Part shown: in pieces, positions 43,194 through 51,499 of the stretch
How positions within the stretch are numbered: the first letter of the stretch is position 1
Layout of the letters: every line of letters starts with the position of its first letter
Assembly: GCF_004362195.1 (NCBI RefSeq)
Contig: NZ_SNWG01000001.1
Location: 1,116,001-1,180,000, forward strand
Direction of reading: 5' to 3'
Length of the DNA stretch: 64,000 bases
DNA from: Microbacterium sp. BK668
GTDB lineage: Bacteria > Actinomycetota > Actinomycetes > Actinomycetales > Microbacteriaceae
Made by a program: the position numbers and the translations under genes
The notes under the pieces: model-generated
What the model was told of the DNA's origin: nothing
Databases searched by the model: none
The model's input: the letters and a program-made list of their open reading frames with translations, nothing else

Positions 43194-43889
43194 ATGACCC
43201 TCAACGTTTCGCCCCCGACGTCCGGTGTTCGGCCGGCCCGGAGGCGCAGCCCCGGCTGGCTGCTTCCCACCGGCCTCATCGTCTTCGGCCTGATCCCCAT
43301 CGCCGCCAACGCCCTGCGGCGCGTCGCGATGGCCGTCGGCCCGGACGGTTCCGCATCCGGTGGGGATGGGGGGATGCCGCTTCCCGCCGTCCTCCACGTT
43401 CTCGGCGCCACTGTCTTCGTCGTCCTCGGTGCGTTGCAGTTCTCGGCAGGCCTGCGTGGGCGCCGGCCACGGTGGCATCGCGTCGCCGGCCGTCTAGCGA
43501 TCCTCGGCGCGCTGCTCGCCGCAGCCTCCGGACTCTGGCTCGCGTTCGCCTATGTGTCGGGCTCTTCCGGGCTGCTGTTCGTCTTCCGGCTCCTCGCCGC
43601 GTCGGGACTGGCGGCGTTCATCGTCCTCGGATTCCGTGCCATCCGCCGACGCCGTCTGCCGGCGCACCGAGCGTGGATGATCCGCGCGTTCGCGATCGGG
43701 CTCGGTGCGGCGACGCAGGTGTTCACCCTGGGCTTCGGCGAGCAGCTGTTCGGCGAGGGCGAGCTCAGCATCGCTCTCCTGAACGGGGCGGGATGGGCGA
43801 TCAACCTGGCGGTCGCGGAATGGGCGATCCGCCGGCGACCACGGCGCATCGCCCGAGCGGGCGCTGACTGGGCGCGGAGGCCGCGATGA
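43194..43889 (+). CDS. DUF2306 domain membrane protein
   Basis: 231 residues, about five transmembrane helices. The DUF2306 pattern is seen in VLHVLGATVFVVLGALQFSA, RWHRVAGRLAILGALLAAAS and LPAHRAWMIRAFAIGLGAAT, with conserved His residues in HRVAGR and HRAWM. Function unknown; the histidines suggest metal or haem binding, which is inference. It overlaps the next gene by four bases. Confidence 0.85.
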   Translation: MTLNVSPPTSGVRPARRRSPGWLLPTGLIVFGLIPIAANALRRVAMAVGPDGSASGGDGGMPLPAVLHVLGATVFVVLGALQFSAGLRGRRPRWHRVAGRLAILGALLAAASGLWLAFAYVSGSSGLLFVFRLLAASGLAAFIVLGFRAIRRRRLPAHRAWMIRAFAIGLGAATQVFTLGFGEQLFGEGELSIALLNGAGWAINLAVAEWAIRRRPRRIARAGADWARRPR

Positions 43890-44158
43890 CCGCGGGCGCT
43901 GGTCGCGACGAGCCCGGCGACTACGAGCTGCGTGTCGGCCGGCACCTCGACGATCACTGGGCGGAGTGGTTCGGCGACCTCACGCTCACCCGAGAACCAG
44001 ATGGCACGACGACGCTCAGAGGCCATGTCGTCGACCAGGCCGCCCTCCACGGCATCCTGATCAAGATCCGGGATCTCGGGATGGTCCTCATCTCGGTTCG
44101 AGCCATCGAGGCTTCCGGGGCCGGCAACGTCGCGCCCCCGGAGGCTGGCGGCGCGTGA
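43886..44158 (+). CDS. small conserved actinobacterial protein
   Basis: 90 residues: YELRVGRHLDDHWAEWFGDL, then TLTREPDGTTTLRGHVVDQA and ALHGILIKIRDLGMVLISVR. Proteins of this shape commonly lie next to MalT-like LuxR regulators in actinobacteria, and here the kinase-STAND-LuxR gene converges six bases away. A partner role is possible but unproven. Confidence 0.7.
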   Translation: MTAGAGRDEPGDYELRVGRHLDDHWAEWFGDLTLTREPDGTTTLRGHVVDQAALHGILIKIRDLGMVLISVRAIEASGAGNVAPPEAGGA

Positions 44159-44164
44159 CAGGGG

Positions 44165-47100
44165 TCAGGTCGACTGCCCGCTTCCTGTGCCGACCTCGCC
44201 CAGCTGCTGGGCACGGAGCACCGCGGCTCGCCGGTTGCTGACACCGAGCTTCGTGTAGATCCGCTTCGTGTGTGTTCGCACCGTGTTGAGCGACACGACA
44301 AGCAGACGGGCGATCTCGGGGCCGCTCATCTCGGTCGCGAGGAGCCGGAGCACTTCCCGCTCCCGCTCACTCAAGGGTTCGGCGAGGTCGGTGGCCCGGC
44401 TGCCTGCGGGGTCGGCGAGTACTGGCCCGCGGCCGCTGCGCGCGATCGGAGCGTCGAACCGCGTCCGCAGCCTTCGGGCGTAGGCATGTACGCGATCGCG
44501 CGCAGCGACCGCATCAAGCAGCGTCGCCATCGGTGCCCCCTCGTCCACGAAGAGCCGGGCGTAGCCTTCAGGCTCAGCAAGGGTCAGCGCCCGCTCCAGT
44601 GCTGTCACAGCACCGTCGATGTCGCCCCGCGCGCGGTCCGCGAGTGCGTGTAGCGCGAGGATCTCGATGACGCTACCTACTCGCCCTCCGGCTTCCGCCG
44701 CACCGAGCAGACGGTCCAGAAGAGACAGAGCGTCGGCGAGGGTCTGCCGCTCACCCTCGAGCGTGTATTGGGTGAGAAGCGTTCTGGCAAGCGTGATGTG
44801 CTCGTACTCCCGGATGTAGCTGACGTCGTCGTCCGCGGACAAGCCCGCGCCCCGTGCCCACGTGAGCGCGTCGGCGACTCTGCCCTGCTTCAGCCAGAGC
44901 CGCGCCCTCGTCGCAGGGACGGGGCGGACGACGGGCGCCATGTCGGCCGTGAAGAAGCGCTCGGCCTGATCCAGCAGCTCGACCGCCCCAGACAGGACGC
45001 CCTGCGCCTCCCGGAGCTGAGCCATGCCCAGCCGCGAGCGGTAGCGGTATTTCGGCAGCCCCGCCGAGTCGCCCCCCTCCGCCACGGCTCGTTCGAACTC
45101 AATGGTCACCGCTTCCAGGTCGTCGCGTTCGTACAGGATCGTCGCCCTGCCGACGTGCATGTCCGGGATGCCGCGGCGGATCGGTTGCGTCTGCTCGTGT
45201 GCCAGCTGCAGCGCGGCGTCGTAGGAAGCCAGGGCATCGCTCAGGCGGCCCTGGGTCAAACGGATGTCGGCGAGGACGATGGTGCAGCCGAGGACGTCGG
45301 CGATGTGGCCAGAGCTCGTGAAGTTCGCGACCGACTCGGCATAGCCCTTGTGCGCGCCCTCGAGATCCCCGTCGCCCCAGAGGGCGAGCGCCTCCAGTGC
45401 AGCGGCAGCACCTCGCCGATAGTGGTCCGACTCATCCAGCAGACCGAGCGCGCGCCGCGCATGGTGCACGGTAGCGGTCGCGTCTCCCCGAGCGAGGGCC
45501 AGTCCTGAACGGTAGATCGCGGTCGAGCCCTGCAGGCTCCGCAACTCGCCGCTGTCCACGACGATGGGCGACCCCAGGTCCTGTCCCGCGGCGTCTGGTT
45601 CCACCCACCGTTCCGCGTCCCGCAGCCGTTCCTCCACGCCACCGATCTCACCAGTCGACAGCAGAGCACCGACGAACCCCAGGCTGAGCACGGGCCGTGT
45701 GCGGAAGGTCTCCGGAGGAAGCGCCTCCATCCAACTGCGGAGCGTCGCCTCTCGTCGATCGCGGCCCATCGCGGGCACCGCGGCCTCGATGAGGCCGGCA
45801 GCCAACTCGTAGTCCGGAGCTGCCAGGGCGTGATGGATCGCCGCGTCCTGGTCGCCGGCCTGCGCGAACCACGCGCTGGCTCGACGATGAAGTTCCGGCG
45901 CGGCGTCGGGCCGCTCATCCGTCAGCCTCACCTGTAGCACCTCCGCGAACAGATGGTGGTACCGATACCAGCCCCGACGGTCATCGAGCGGCACCAGGAA
46001 CAGGTTTCCGCGGTCCAGCGTGTCGAGCATCGCTCGGCCGTTTCCGCGCGTTGTGACGGCATCGGCGAGCGAGGCGTTCATCCGCGAGAGGATCGACGAC
46101 TCGAGAAGGAAGGTGCGCACCTCGGCCGGGACACTCTGCAACACCTCCTCGACCAGATAGTCGACGATGTACCGGTCGTCCCCCGCGAACGCGGCGATGA
46201 AGTCCGCGATGTCGTCCCGCCCCTGCATCGACAGCGCGGCGAGTTGCAGCGCCGCGATCCATCCTTCGGTGCGGCCCTCGAGCGTCAAGACCTGCTCCGG
46301 TGACAGTGCCAGGTCCATCACGCCGGTGAGGTACTCGGATGCCTCCTCCGGGCGAAAGCGAAGGTCGGCAGCGCGAAGCTCGACCAGGTCGCCGCTTGCA
46401 CGCAGCCGAGCAAGCGGCAGGGGTGGATCAGCGCGGCTCGCCAGGACGAGGTGGACGTTCGGAGGTAGGTTCGCGGTCAGGAACGCGACGCCCTCGTGCA
46501 CCGCGGGTGCGTGCACGAGGTGGTAGTCGTCCATGACGAGGACGAGTTCCCGTCCGAGGTGAGCGAGGTCGTTGAGCAGCCTCGTCAGCAGTGTCCAGGG
46601 GGAGGCGGATCCGGGCGTCTCGAGCAGCGCGAGAGCCTCGGCTCCCACATCCGGATCAACCGTCCGAAGCGCGGCGACCACATACGCCCAGAACCGCGCA
46701 GGATCGTTGTCGGCGTCGTCGAGCGACAGCCACGCGGCGGCGCGGTCGCCGGTCTCACTCGGGAGCTCCTCTGCCAGCCAGGCGGCGAGGAGGGTCGACT
46801 TACCGAACCCAGCGGGCGCCGAGACGATCGTGAGGCTGGATTGGATGGCGCGCTCCAGCTGCTTCACCAGACGAGGACGTGGCACCGCGTTGCGTCGCGC
46901 CTCCGGTCGATAGACCTTCGTCTCGAGCAGTGGCCTCGAGGACGCTACGGCGAGCGGCCGAGAGCCGGTCGGCGATGAGGGAGCGGTGTGCCCACCGCCC
47001 GGCTCGGCGCGCAGACTCTCCCGCAGCTCGTGTGCAGCCTGGGCGAGCGCGGCCGCTGAGCTCGGTCGCTCGGCGGGATCCTTGGCCAGGCATGACATGA

Positions 47101-47830
47101 CGAGGTCGCGCACGGGGAGCGGCACATCCGAAGGCATCGCGGGCGGCTCGTCGTTTACCTGCGCCAGCGCGATCGCCATCTGCGATTCGCCGGTGAAAGG
47201 TCGCACGCCTGCGAGCGCCTCGTAGGCGACGACGCCCAGTGAGTAGATGTCGCTGGCGGCCGTCACCGGTTTCCCACCCAGCTGCTCCGGAGCGGCGTAC
47301 TGCACCGTACCCATCACCTGGCCGGCGACCGTGAACGGCACCTGGTCGGAGGCGCGAGCGATTCCGAAATCTGCGATCTTCACGCGCCCATCGGGTTCGA
47401 TGAGAAGGTTGTCGGGTTTGATGTCACGATGCACCAGACCCGCGCTGTGCGCGGCATGCAGGGCCGATGCGGCCTGCGCGACGACATCCAGCGCGCGCTC
47501 CGCGGGGAGAGGGCGCTCCCGGCTCAACACCGCGGAGAGAGCCTCGCCGCGGACCAGCTCCATCACCAGATATGCCGATCCGTCGTGCTCGCCGTAGTCG
47601 TACACCCGCGCGATGCCGTCATGATCAACTCGCGCAGCGAGCCGTCCCTCGACGCGAAAACGCTGGAGAAAGCCCGGCGCGTCGACGAGATCCGGCTTCA
47701 GGATCTTGACAGCGACCGTGCGGCCGATGACCCGGTCGGCCGCCTTCCAGACCTCACCCATGCCGCCGACCGCGATCCTGCTCGCCAGTTGGTAGCGATC
47801 ACCCAGTGCGACACCAGCAACGAGCCTCAT
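44165..47830 (-). CDS. Ser/Thr kinase-STAND ATPase-LuxR fusion regulator
   Basis: 1,221 residues. A Hanks-type kinase occupies about residues 13-270: Gly-loop [10 protein letters not shown], Lys42 in VAVKILK, Asp136 in [13 protein letters not shown] at 154-156 and the APE motif. A linker leads to a MalT-type STAND ATPase with Walker [11 protein letters not shown] near 337-346 and [11 protein letters not shown] as Walker B. TPR-like repeats fill the middle. A LuxR HTH closes the protein ([40 protein letters not shown]). All catalytic residues are present, so it could sense, phosphorylate and bind DNA in one chain. Confidence 0.93.
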   Translation of the reverse strand: MRLVAGVALGDRYQLASRIAVGGMGEVWKAADRVIGRTVAVKILKPDLVDAPGFLQRFRVEGRLAARVDHDGIARVYDYGEHDGSAYLVMELVRGEALSAVLSRERPLPAERALDVVAQAASALHAAHSAGLVHRDIKPDNLLIEPDGRVKIADFGIARASDQVPFTVAGQVMGTVQYAAPEQLGGKPVTAASDIYSLGVVAYEALAGVRPFTGESQMAIALAQVNDEPPAMPSDVPLPVRDLVMSCLAKDPAERPSSAAALAQAAHELRESLRAEPGGGHTAPSSPTGSRPLAVASSRPLLETKVYRPEARRNAVPRPRLVKQLERAIQSSLTIVSAPAGFGKSTLLAAWLAEELPSETGDRAAAWLSLDDADNDPARFWAYVVAALRTVDPDVGAEALALLETPGSASPWTLLTRLLNDLAHLGRELVLVMDDYHLVHAPAVHEGVAFLTANLPPNVHLVLASRADPPLPLARLRASGDLVELRAADLRFRPEEASEYLTGVMDLALSPEQVLTLEGRTEGWIAALQLAALSMQGRDDIADFIAAFAGDDRYIVDYLVEEVLQSVPAEVRTFLLESSILSRMNASLADAVTTRGNGRAMLDTLDRGNLFLVPLDDRRGWYRYHHLFAEVLQVRLTDERPDAAPELHRRASAWFAQAGDQDAAIHHALAAPDYELAAGLIEAAVPAMGRDRREATLRSWMEALPPETFRTRPVLSLGFVGALLSTGEIGGVEERLRDAERWVEPDAAGQDLGSPIVVDSGELRSLQGSTAIYRSGLALARGDATATVHHARRALGLLDESDHYRRGAAAALEALALWGDGDLEGAHKGYAESVANFTSSGHIADVLGCTIVLADIRLTQGRLSDALASYDAALQLAHEQTQPIRRGIPDMHVGRATILYERDDLEAVTIEFERAVAEGGDSAGLPKYRYRSRLGMAQLREAQGVLSGAVELLDQAERFFTADMAPVVRPVPATRARLWLKQGRVADALTWARGAGLSADDDVSYIREYEHITLARTLLTQYTLEGERQTLADALSLLDRLLGAAEAGGRVGSVIEILALHALADRARGDIDGAVTALERALTLAEPEGYARLFVDEGAPMATLLDAVAARDRVHAYARRLRTRFDAPIARSGRGPVLADPAGSRATDLAEPLSEREREVLRLLATEMSGPEIARLLVVSLNTVRTHTKRIYTKLGVSNRRAAVLRAQQLGEVGTGSGQST

Positions 47831-48591
47831 CGTCAGCTCCGCGCCCTACCCGGTGGTTCGAGGACGACAGGTTTCCGCATGATGCCCCCTCATCTGCACC
47901 TAAAGGGTAGCGTCCCCAGTCCTGCGGCCGGACTGCGCCCACCGTGAGAACATCCTGGCGATCAGGGTGTTCGACACCGCTGGCGTGCGTAAGAATCGCG
48001 TAAACCTGAAGAGCTCCGAGCGTCTTCGAACGTCATCAGAAGCGACCTCAAACCGCGGCAGATCAACGTGAACGCCTGCGAACCGACCCGGGCATCTACC
48101 CAGCGACCGGGTTCAAATTCCTCCGTCTCCGCCACAGAATGACCCGGTCATCGCGGCTTTTTCTCATTCCGTCGCGACCTGATTCGGCGTTCTCCGTCGT
48201 CAAGGTGACCCCGAAGTGACCCCGCGGGGGGTCACTCCCCGCGATAGCGGCGGCGCTCGCCAACGCGTACGTCGGTGCGTTCTGCCGCGCGATTCCGGGG
48301 AAGTCATGCGGCTCGAGCGCTCGGGGGTGCACCACCCCACACAGGTGATGTCCCCTCGATGGCTGAACCGCGGCCCGTCCGTGCGGGAGGGACGCGGGCG
48401 GTCGTCCGAAGATGAACGCGCGCCCACTCTCGAGGCAGTTGCTGATGTGTCCGGAGACAGCCGGCTGCAGCTTCGACTCTCGACCCCGCATCAGCACCGG
48501 GGGTCGCAGAGATGAGGTCGCCATCCGCGCCTACGCGGAGAAGCGGGCTGCTGTCGAGCGGCGGCGCCTGCGGCATCACCGCGCTTCGTCC
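47831..48591. other. gene-free 760-bp stretch with tRNA-Ser 3' copy
   Basis: No reading frame on either strand looks like a gene. It contains the promoter region of the kinase fusion gene, the tRNA-Ser 3'-end copy at 48104-48133, and inverted GTGACCCC/GGGGTCAC stretches (48207-48237). It is the right flank of a possible old island that starts at tRNA-Ser (38 kb). Confidence 0.5.
48104..48133 (+). other. copy of the tRNA-Ser(GCT) 3' end, candidate attachment site
   Basis: Thirty bases match the end of tRNA-Ser(GCT), from GACCG through GGTTCAAAT to TCCTCCGTCTCCGCCA. Differences are a two-base gap in the T-stem and one T for C. No 5' tRNA half precedes it. The orientation is the same as the intact tRNA 10 kb upstream, as expected for attL/attR of an element integrated in the tRNA. 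Confidence 0.7.
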
Positions 48592-49470
48592 CTAGGTCAG
48601 ATCGGTCAGCGATCGCCACAGGCTCATGAGGCGGTGCTCTACCAAAGGGGCCAGCGGTTCGTCTTCTCCGTGATCGCGGCGAAAGGCGCCCGGCGGTGAG
48701 CCGTATCTGCTGCTGAACCGCTTGGAAAGGTGGAACTCGTCCGAGAAGCCGCATTCGGCGGCGATGGCGGCAACGGTCGACGACGTGCGCTGCAGGGCGA
48801 CGGCCGCCCGCGCGAGCCGGACCATCTCGAACGCCCTGGCGGGCCCGATCCCGAAGTGCGATCGGAATGAGCGCGACAGGTACCCCGGCGACACGTCGAG
48901 CGCGCGGGCGATCTCGACGATGGCGATGATCCTCATCCCTGTCGCCGACCACGTCCCCTTGACGTAACTCACCGCTCGCTCGGCGAGAGCCTCCAAGGCG
49001 TGGTCGCCGGTGTCGCCTTCGTCCTCGTGCTCGAGGAAGACATCGAGCATGAGGCCGACGATGTGCGAACTGCGCGCACGCATCGTTTGGTCAGTGCCGG
49101 CGGCGGGTGAAAGCAGACTGTCGCAGAGCGCCGCCAGCAGAGGGAGCTGCGCCATCCGCCGTGTCCGGGGCCACTCCGAGGCATCCACATCGGCCGGCAG
49201 CTCGAAGTGGACGAACGCATGCGAGCTCGCCTGCGTGGCATCCCACTCGTACCTTTCAGCGGCTCCCAGCGGCGACAGGGCGATCGTCCCGGGCGTCAGT
49301 GGATGCGCCTGTGCGTCTTCGCCCATTTCGATGTGCCAGGTGGCCGAACCGCGAAGGACCCACACGAACTCGAAGGATGACATCTGCCGGGGACCGAACA
49401 TCGCTCCTGCCGGATACTCGGCGACGTTAGCGAGCGAGCGGACAAGCACGGGCGAGCTCACAAAGGTCAT
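48592..49470 (-). CDS. AraC-family transcriptional regulator
   Basis: 292 residues from ATG 49470. The N-terminal 150 residues form a cupin-like sensing domain (FEFVWVLRGSATWHIEMGED, HPLTPGTIALSPLG). The C-terminal part has two AraC helix-turn-helices (IVEIARALDVSPGYLSRSFR; VAAIAAECGFSDEFHLSKRF) with the FSSRYGSPPGAFRR end. It is divergent from the PhyH/NHL genes, which it probably activates in response to a sugar or related ligand. Confidence 0.9.
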   Translation of the reverse strand: MTFVSSPVLVRSLANVAEYPAGAMFGPRQMSSFEFVWVLRGSATWHIEMGEDAQAHPLTPGTIALSPLGAAERYEWDATQASSHAFVHFELPADVDASEWPRTRRMAQLPLLAALCDSLLSPAAGTDQTMRARSSHIVGLMLDVFLEHEDEGDTGDHALEALAERAVSYVKGTWSATGMRIIAIVEIARALDVSPGYLSRSFRSHFGIGPARAFEMVRLARAAVALQRTSSTVAAIAAECGFSDEFHLSKRFSSRYGSPPGAFRRDHGEDEPLAPLVEHRLMSLWRSLTDLT

Positions 49471-49476
49471 GAATGT

Positions 49477-49503
49477 ACATGGTAGTGATCGATATCTCCA
49501 TGT
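49477..49503. promoter_or_regulatory. 27-bp palindrome in the araC/phyH gap
   Basis: ACATGG (49477-49482) and CCATGT (49498-49503) are perfect arms, and a central ATCGAT makes the whole site symmetric around 49490. It starts seven bases upstream of the AraC start codon. It is a candidate operator for autoregulation or for the divergent phyH promoter. Confidence 0.4.
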
Positions 49504-49581
49504 CGCCAGCGCGATCAGCTGCGTAGCTTCGCAAGGAAACGACAAGTCAGCGCCCAAGCGCTGGGGAAGAGAGCAACCGAC

Positions 49582-50469
49582 ATGTCCACGACGACCGCCC
49601 TCCGGGCCTCTGTGCCGCTCCACGAGCAGGTCGACAACGCCTTCCGGGAGCAGTACGCCCGAGACGGGTACGCCGTCCTCGCGGGGGCACTGACGCCGCA
49701 GAGGGTCGAGGATCTCAACCGCGACGCGATCCGGATCTGCCGCAACACCCCACTGAGCGACGGAGACGATCTGACGGGTCTGTCGGACGCCGATGTGCTC
49801 CGCCGGTTCCTCTGCATCCACTACCCCCACAAGATCTCAGAGATCGCTGCCGCCGCGATGCACGACGAGCAGGTCGTCGCGGCGCTGACGTCCGTCATCG
49901 GGCCGAACGTCAAGGCCATGCAGTCGATGCTCTTCGTGAAGTCCGAGGGCAAGCCCGGGCAGGCCTGGCATCAGGATGAGCACTTCATCCCGACGCGCGA
50001 CCGTTCGCTCACGGGGGTGTGGATCGCCCTCGACGACGCGACGATCGAGAACGGATGCTTGTGGGTGATCCCCGGCTCTCACCAGCGCGGTGTCCTCTAT
50101 CCCGATCGCGACCAGGACGACCCTCAGTTCGACTGCACGGCAGAGGCGTACGACTTCCCGTACACCGAGGAGGATGCCGTGCCCGTCGAGATCCCTGCCG
50201 GAGCCGCGCTTGTGTTCAACGGCTACCTTCTTCACCGCTCACTTCAGAACTCCGGTAAGCACGGCTACCGCCGGGCACTTGTCAACCACTACATGAGTGC
50301 GGAGTCGCTGTTGCCCTGGCGCAAGGAGGTGGAGGGCAGTCACTTCGGCGAGTACGACTTTCGCGATGTCGTGCTCGTCGCCGGCGAAGACCCGTACGCC
50401 TACAAGGGACTCCGAGACCTGTCCGCGCCGCACGCCCGTCGCGACAAGGAGGGCGGCTGCGATCGATGA
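49582..50469 (+). CDS. phytanoyl-CoA dioxygenase (PhyH) family protein
   Basis: 295 residues. A non-haem Fe(II)/2-oxoglutarate dioxygenase with the facial triad visible: His130 and Asp132 in AWHQDEHF and the distal His218 in GYLLHRSLQNSG, followed by RR..LVNHYM for 2-oxoglutarate binding. The substrate of bacterial PhyH proteins in sugar loci is mostly unknown. It overlaps the next gene by four bases and is divergent from the AraC regulator. Confidence 0.88.
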   Translation: MSTTTALRASVPLHEQVDNAFREQYARDGYAVLAGALTPQRVEDLNRDAIRICRNTPLSDGDDLTGLSDADVLRRFLCIHYPHKISEIAAAAMHDEQVVAALTSVIGPNVKAMQSMLFVKSEGKPGQAWHQDEHFIPTRDRSLTGVWIALDDATIENGCLWVIPGSHQRGVLYPDRDQDDPQFDCTAEAYDFPYTEEDAVPVEIPAGAALVFNGYLLHRSLQNSGKHGYRRALVNHYMSAESLLPWRKEVEGSHFGEYDFRDVVLVAGEDPYAYKGLRDLSAPHARRDKEGGCDR

Positions 50470-51464
50470 CGATTCCTGCCGCTCCGGCTCGCGAGAAGCA
50501 CTCGATCCTTCTCGCCGGCCGGGAGTACCGCTGGTCAGAGGTGCTTCCCATCGGCGACGACCCGCGCGCGTGGTCCCATTCGGGGGCGGCTGCGGGGCCG
50601 GACGGTTCGCTCTACTTCGGCGACAGCTCGGGGCGTCTCCTGTATGTGGTGAGGCCGGACGGCCGCGGCGGAATCCGTGATCGGCGAGCGGTGGCCGTGG
50701 CAGCGACCGAGTGCCACGGGCTCGCGGTCACCGCCGACGGAGACATCTGGGTCGCCGACCCTGGGCACAAGTACACGCGCGACGGTGCCGGCTATGGCGA
50801 CCTGCGTCGCGGCGGCGGCGTGACCAGATTTCACCCCGACGGGGGAATTGCGCAGCAGCTGTCGTCCGAGGGTACCCGGGGCTGGATGCCGACGAGTGTC
50901 GCACTGCACGACCACGGGTCCGCGTCAGGCGGAGCGGTGTGGGTGGCCGACGGGTATGGGCGAAGCCTCGTGTACGGCTTCGATGCCGATGGGCGCTGCT
51001 CCTTCACCGCCAACGGTGCCGACTCGGGAATGCCCTTCCGCACGCCGCATGCGGTCATCATGGACGAACGCAGCGCCGAGCCGAGGCTTCTTGTGGCCGA
51101 TCGCGGCAACCGCCGCATCGTTCAGCTGTCGATGGACGGCCGATTCCTCGGTGCCTTCGGCCAAGCCGAGCTGACCGGCCCGTCCGCCTTCGCCTTCGAC
51201 GGCGAGTTGCTGCTCGTGACGGACCTTTACGGGCGCATCGCGGCTTTCGGCCCGGACGACTCGTTCCTCGGCGGGACCGGATCCCTACCGCACCGGCGCG
51301 AGCGGCCGTGGCCCAACGAAGACCGCAGGCGGGGGATCCAGGCTGCCACGCGCCGAGCGGGACGGTTTCATGCTCCGCACGGCATAGCCGTGGGAGCCGA
51401 AGGTGAGATCCTCGTCACGGAGTGGGGGATCTCTGGCAGAGTCATCCTGCTCATCCCGACGTGA
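50466..51464 (+). CDS. NHL-repeat beta-propeller protein (SMP-30/PAL-like)
   Basis: 332 residues with no signal peptide. Repeated blade motifs of the NHL type are visible: GLAVTADGDIWVADPGHKYT, GAVWVADGYGRSLVYGFDAD, LLVADRGNRRIVQLSMDGRF and a last blade ending HGIAVGAEGEILVTEWG. Relatives include SMP-30-type lactonases and peptidylglycine lyase-like propellers. It is translationally coupled to the PhyH protein (ATGA), so the two probably work on one substrate. Confidence 0.82.
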   Translation: MTIPAAPAREKHSILLAGREYRWSEVLPIGDDPRAWSHSGAAAGPDGSLYFGDSSGRLLYVVRPDGRGGIRDRRAVAVAATECHGLAVTADGDIWVADPGHKYTRDGAGYGDLRRGGGVTRFHPDGGIAQQLSSEGTRGWMPTSVALHDHGSASGGAVWVADGYGRSLVYGFDADGRCSFTANGADSGMPFRTPHAVIMDERSAEPRLLVADRGNRRIVQLSMDGRFLGAFGQAELTGPSAFAFDGELLLVTDLYGRIAAFGPDDSFLGGTGSLPHRRERPWPNEDRRRGIQAATRRAGRFHAPHGIAVGAEGEILVTEWGISGRVILLIPT

Positions 51465-51499
51465 GCCGAGTCTGATCGTCCCCGTCCACCGGAGATCCC

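Noticed and set aside
41622..43478. 618-residue minus-strand frame antisense to the ABC permease
   Set aside because: Low-complexity His/Arg/Asp/Gly composition typical of the antisense frame of high-GC genes; the plus strand encodes an obvious FtsX-like permease.
48200..48245. GTGACCCC/GGGGTCAC inverted stretches considered as a phage attachment core or integrase end
   Set aside because: They form simple GC-rich hairpins and no recombinase gene or core-type repeat partner was found.
48096..48524. Minus-strand frame of 142 residues, considered as an integrase remnant beside the tRNA-Ser copy
   Set aside because: No tyrosine-recombinase motifs (R..HxxR..Y) are visible and the end is simply translated antisense tRNA sequence.
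48592..49830. 412-residue version of the AraC regulator
   Set aside because: The extra N-terminal 120 residues are antisense to the start of the PhyH gene; ATG 49470 begins a normal-length AraC protein.
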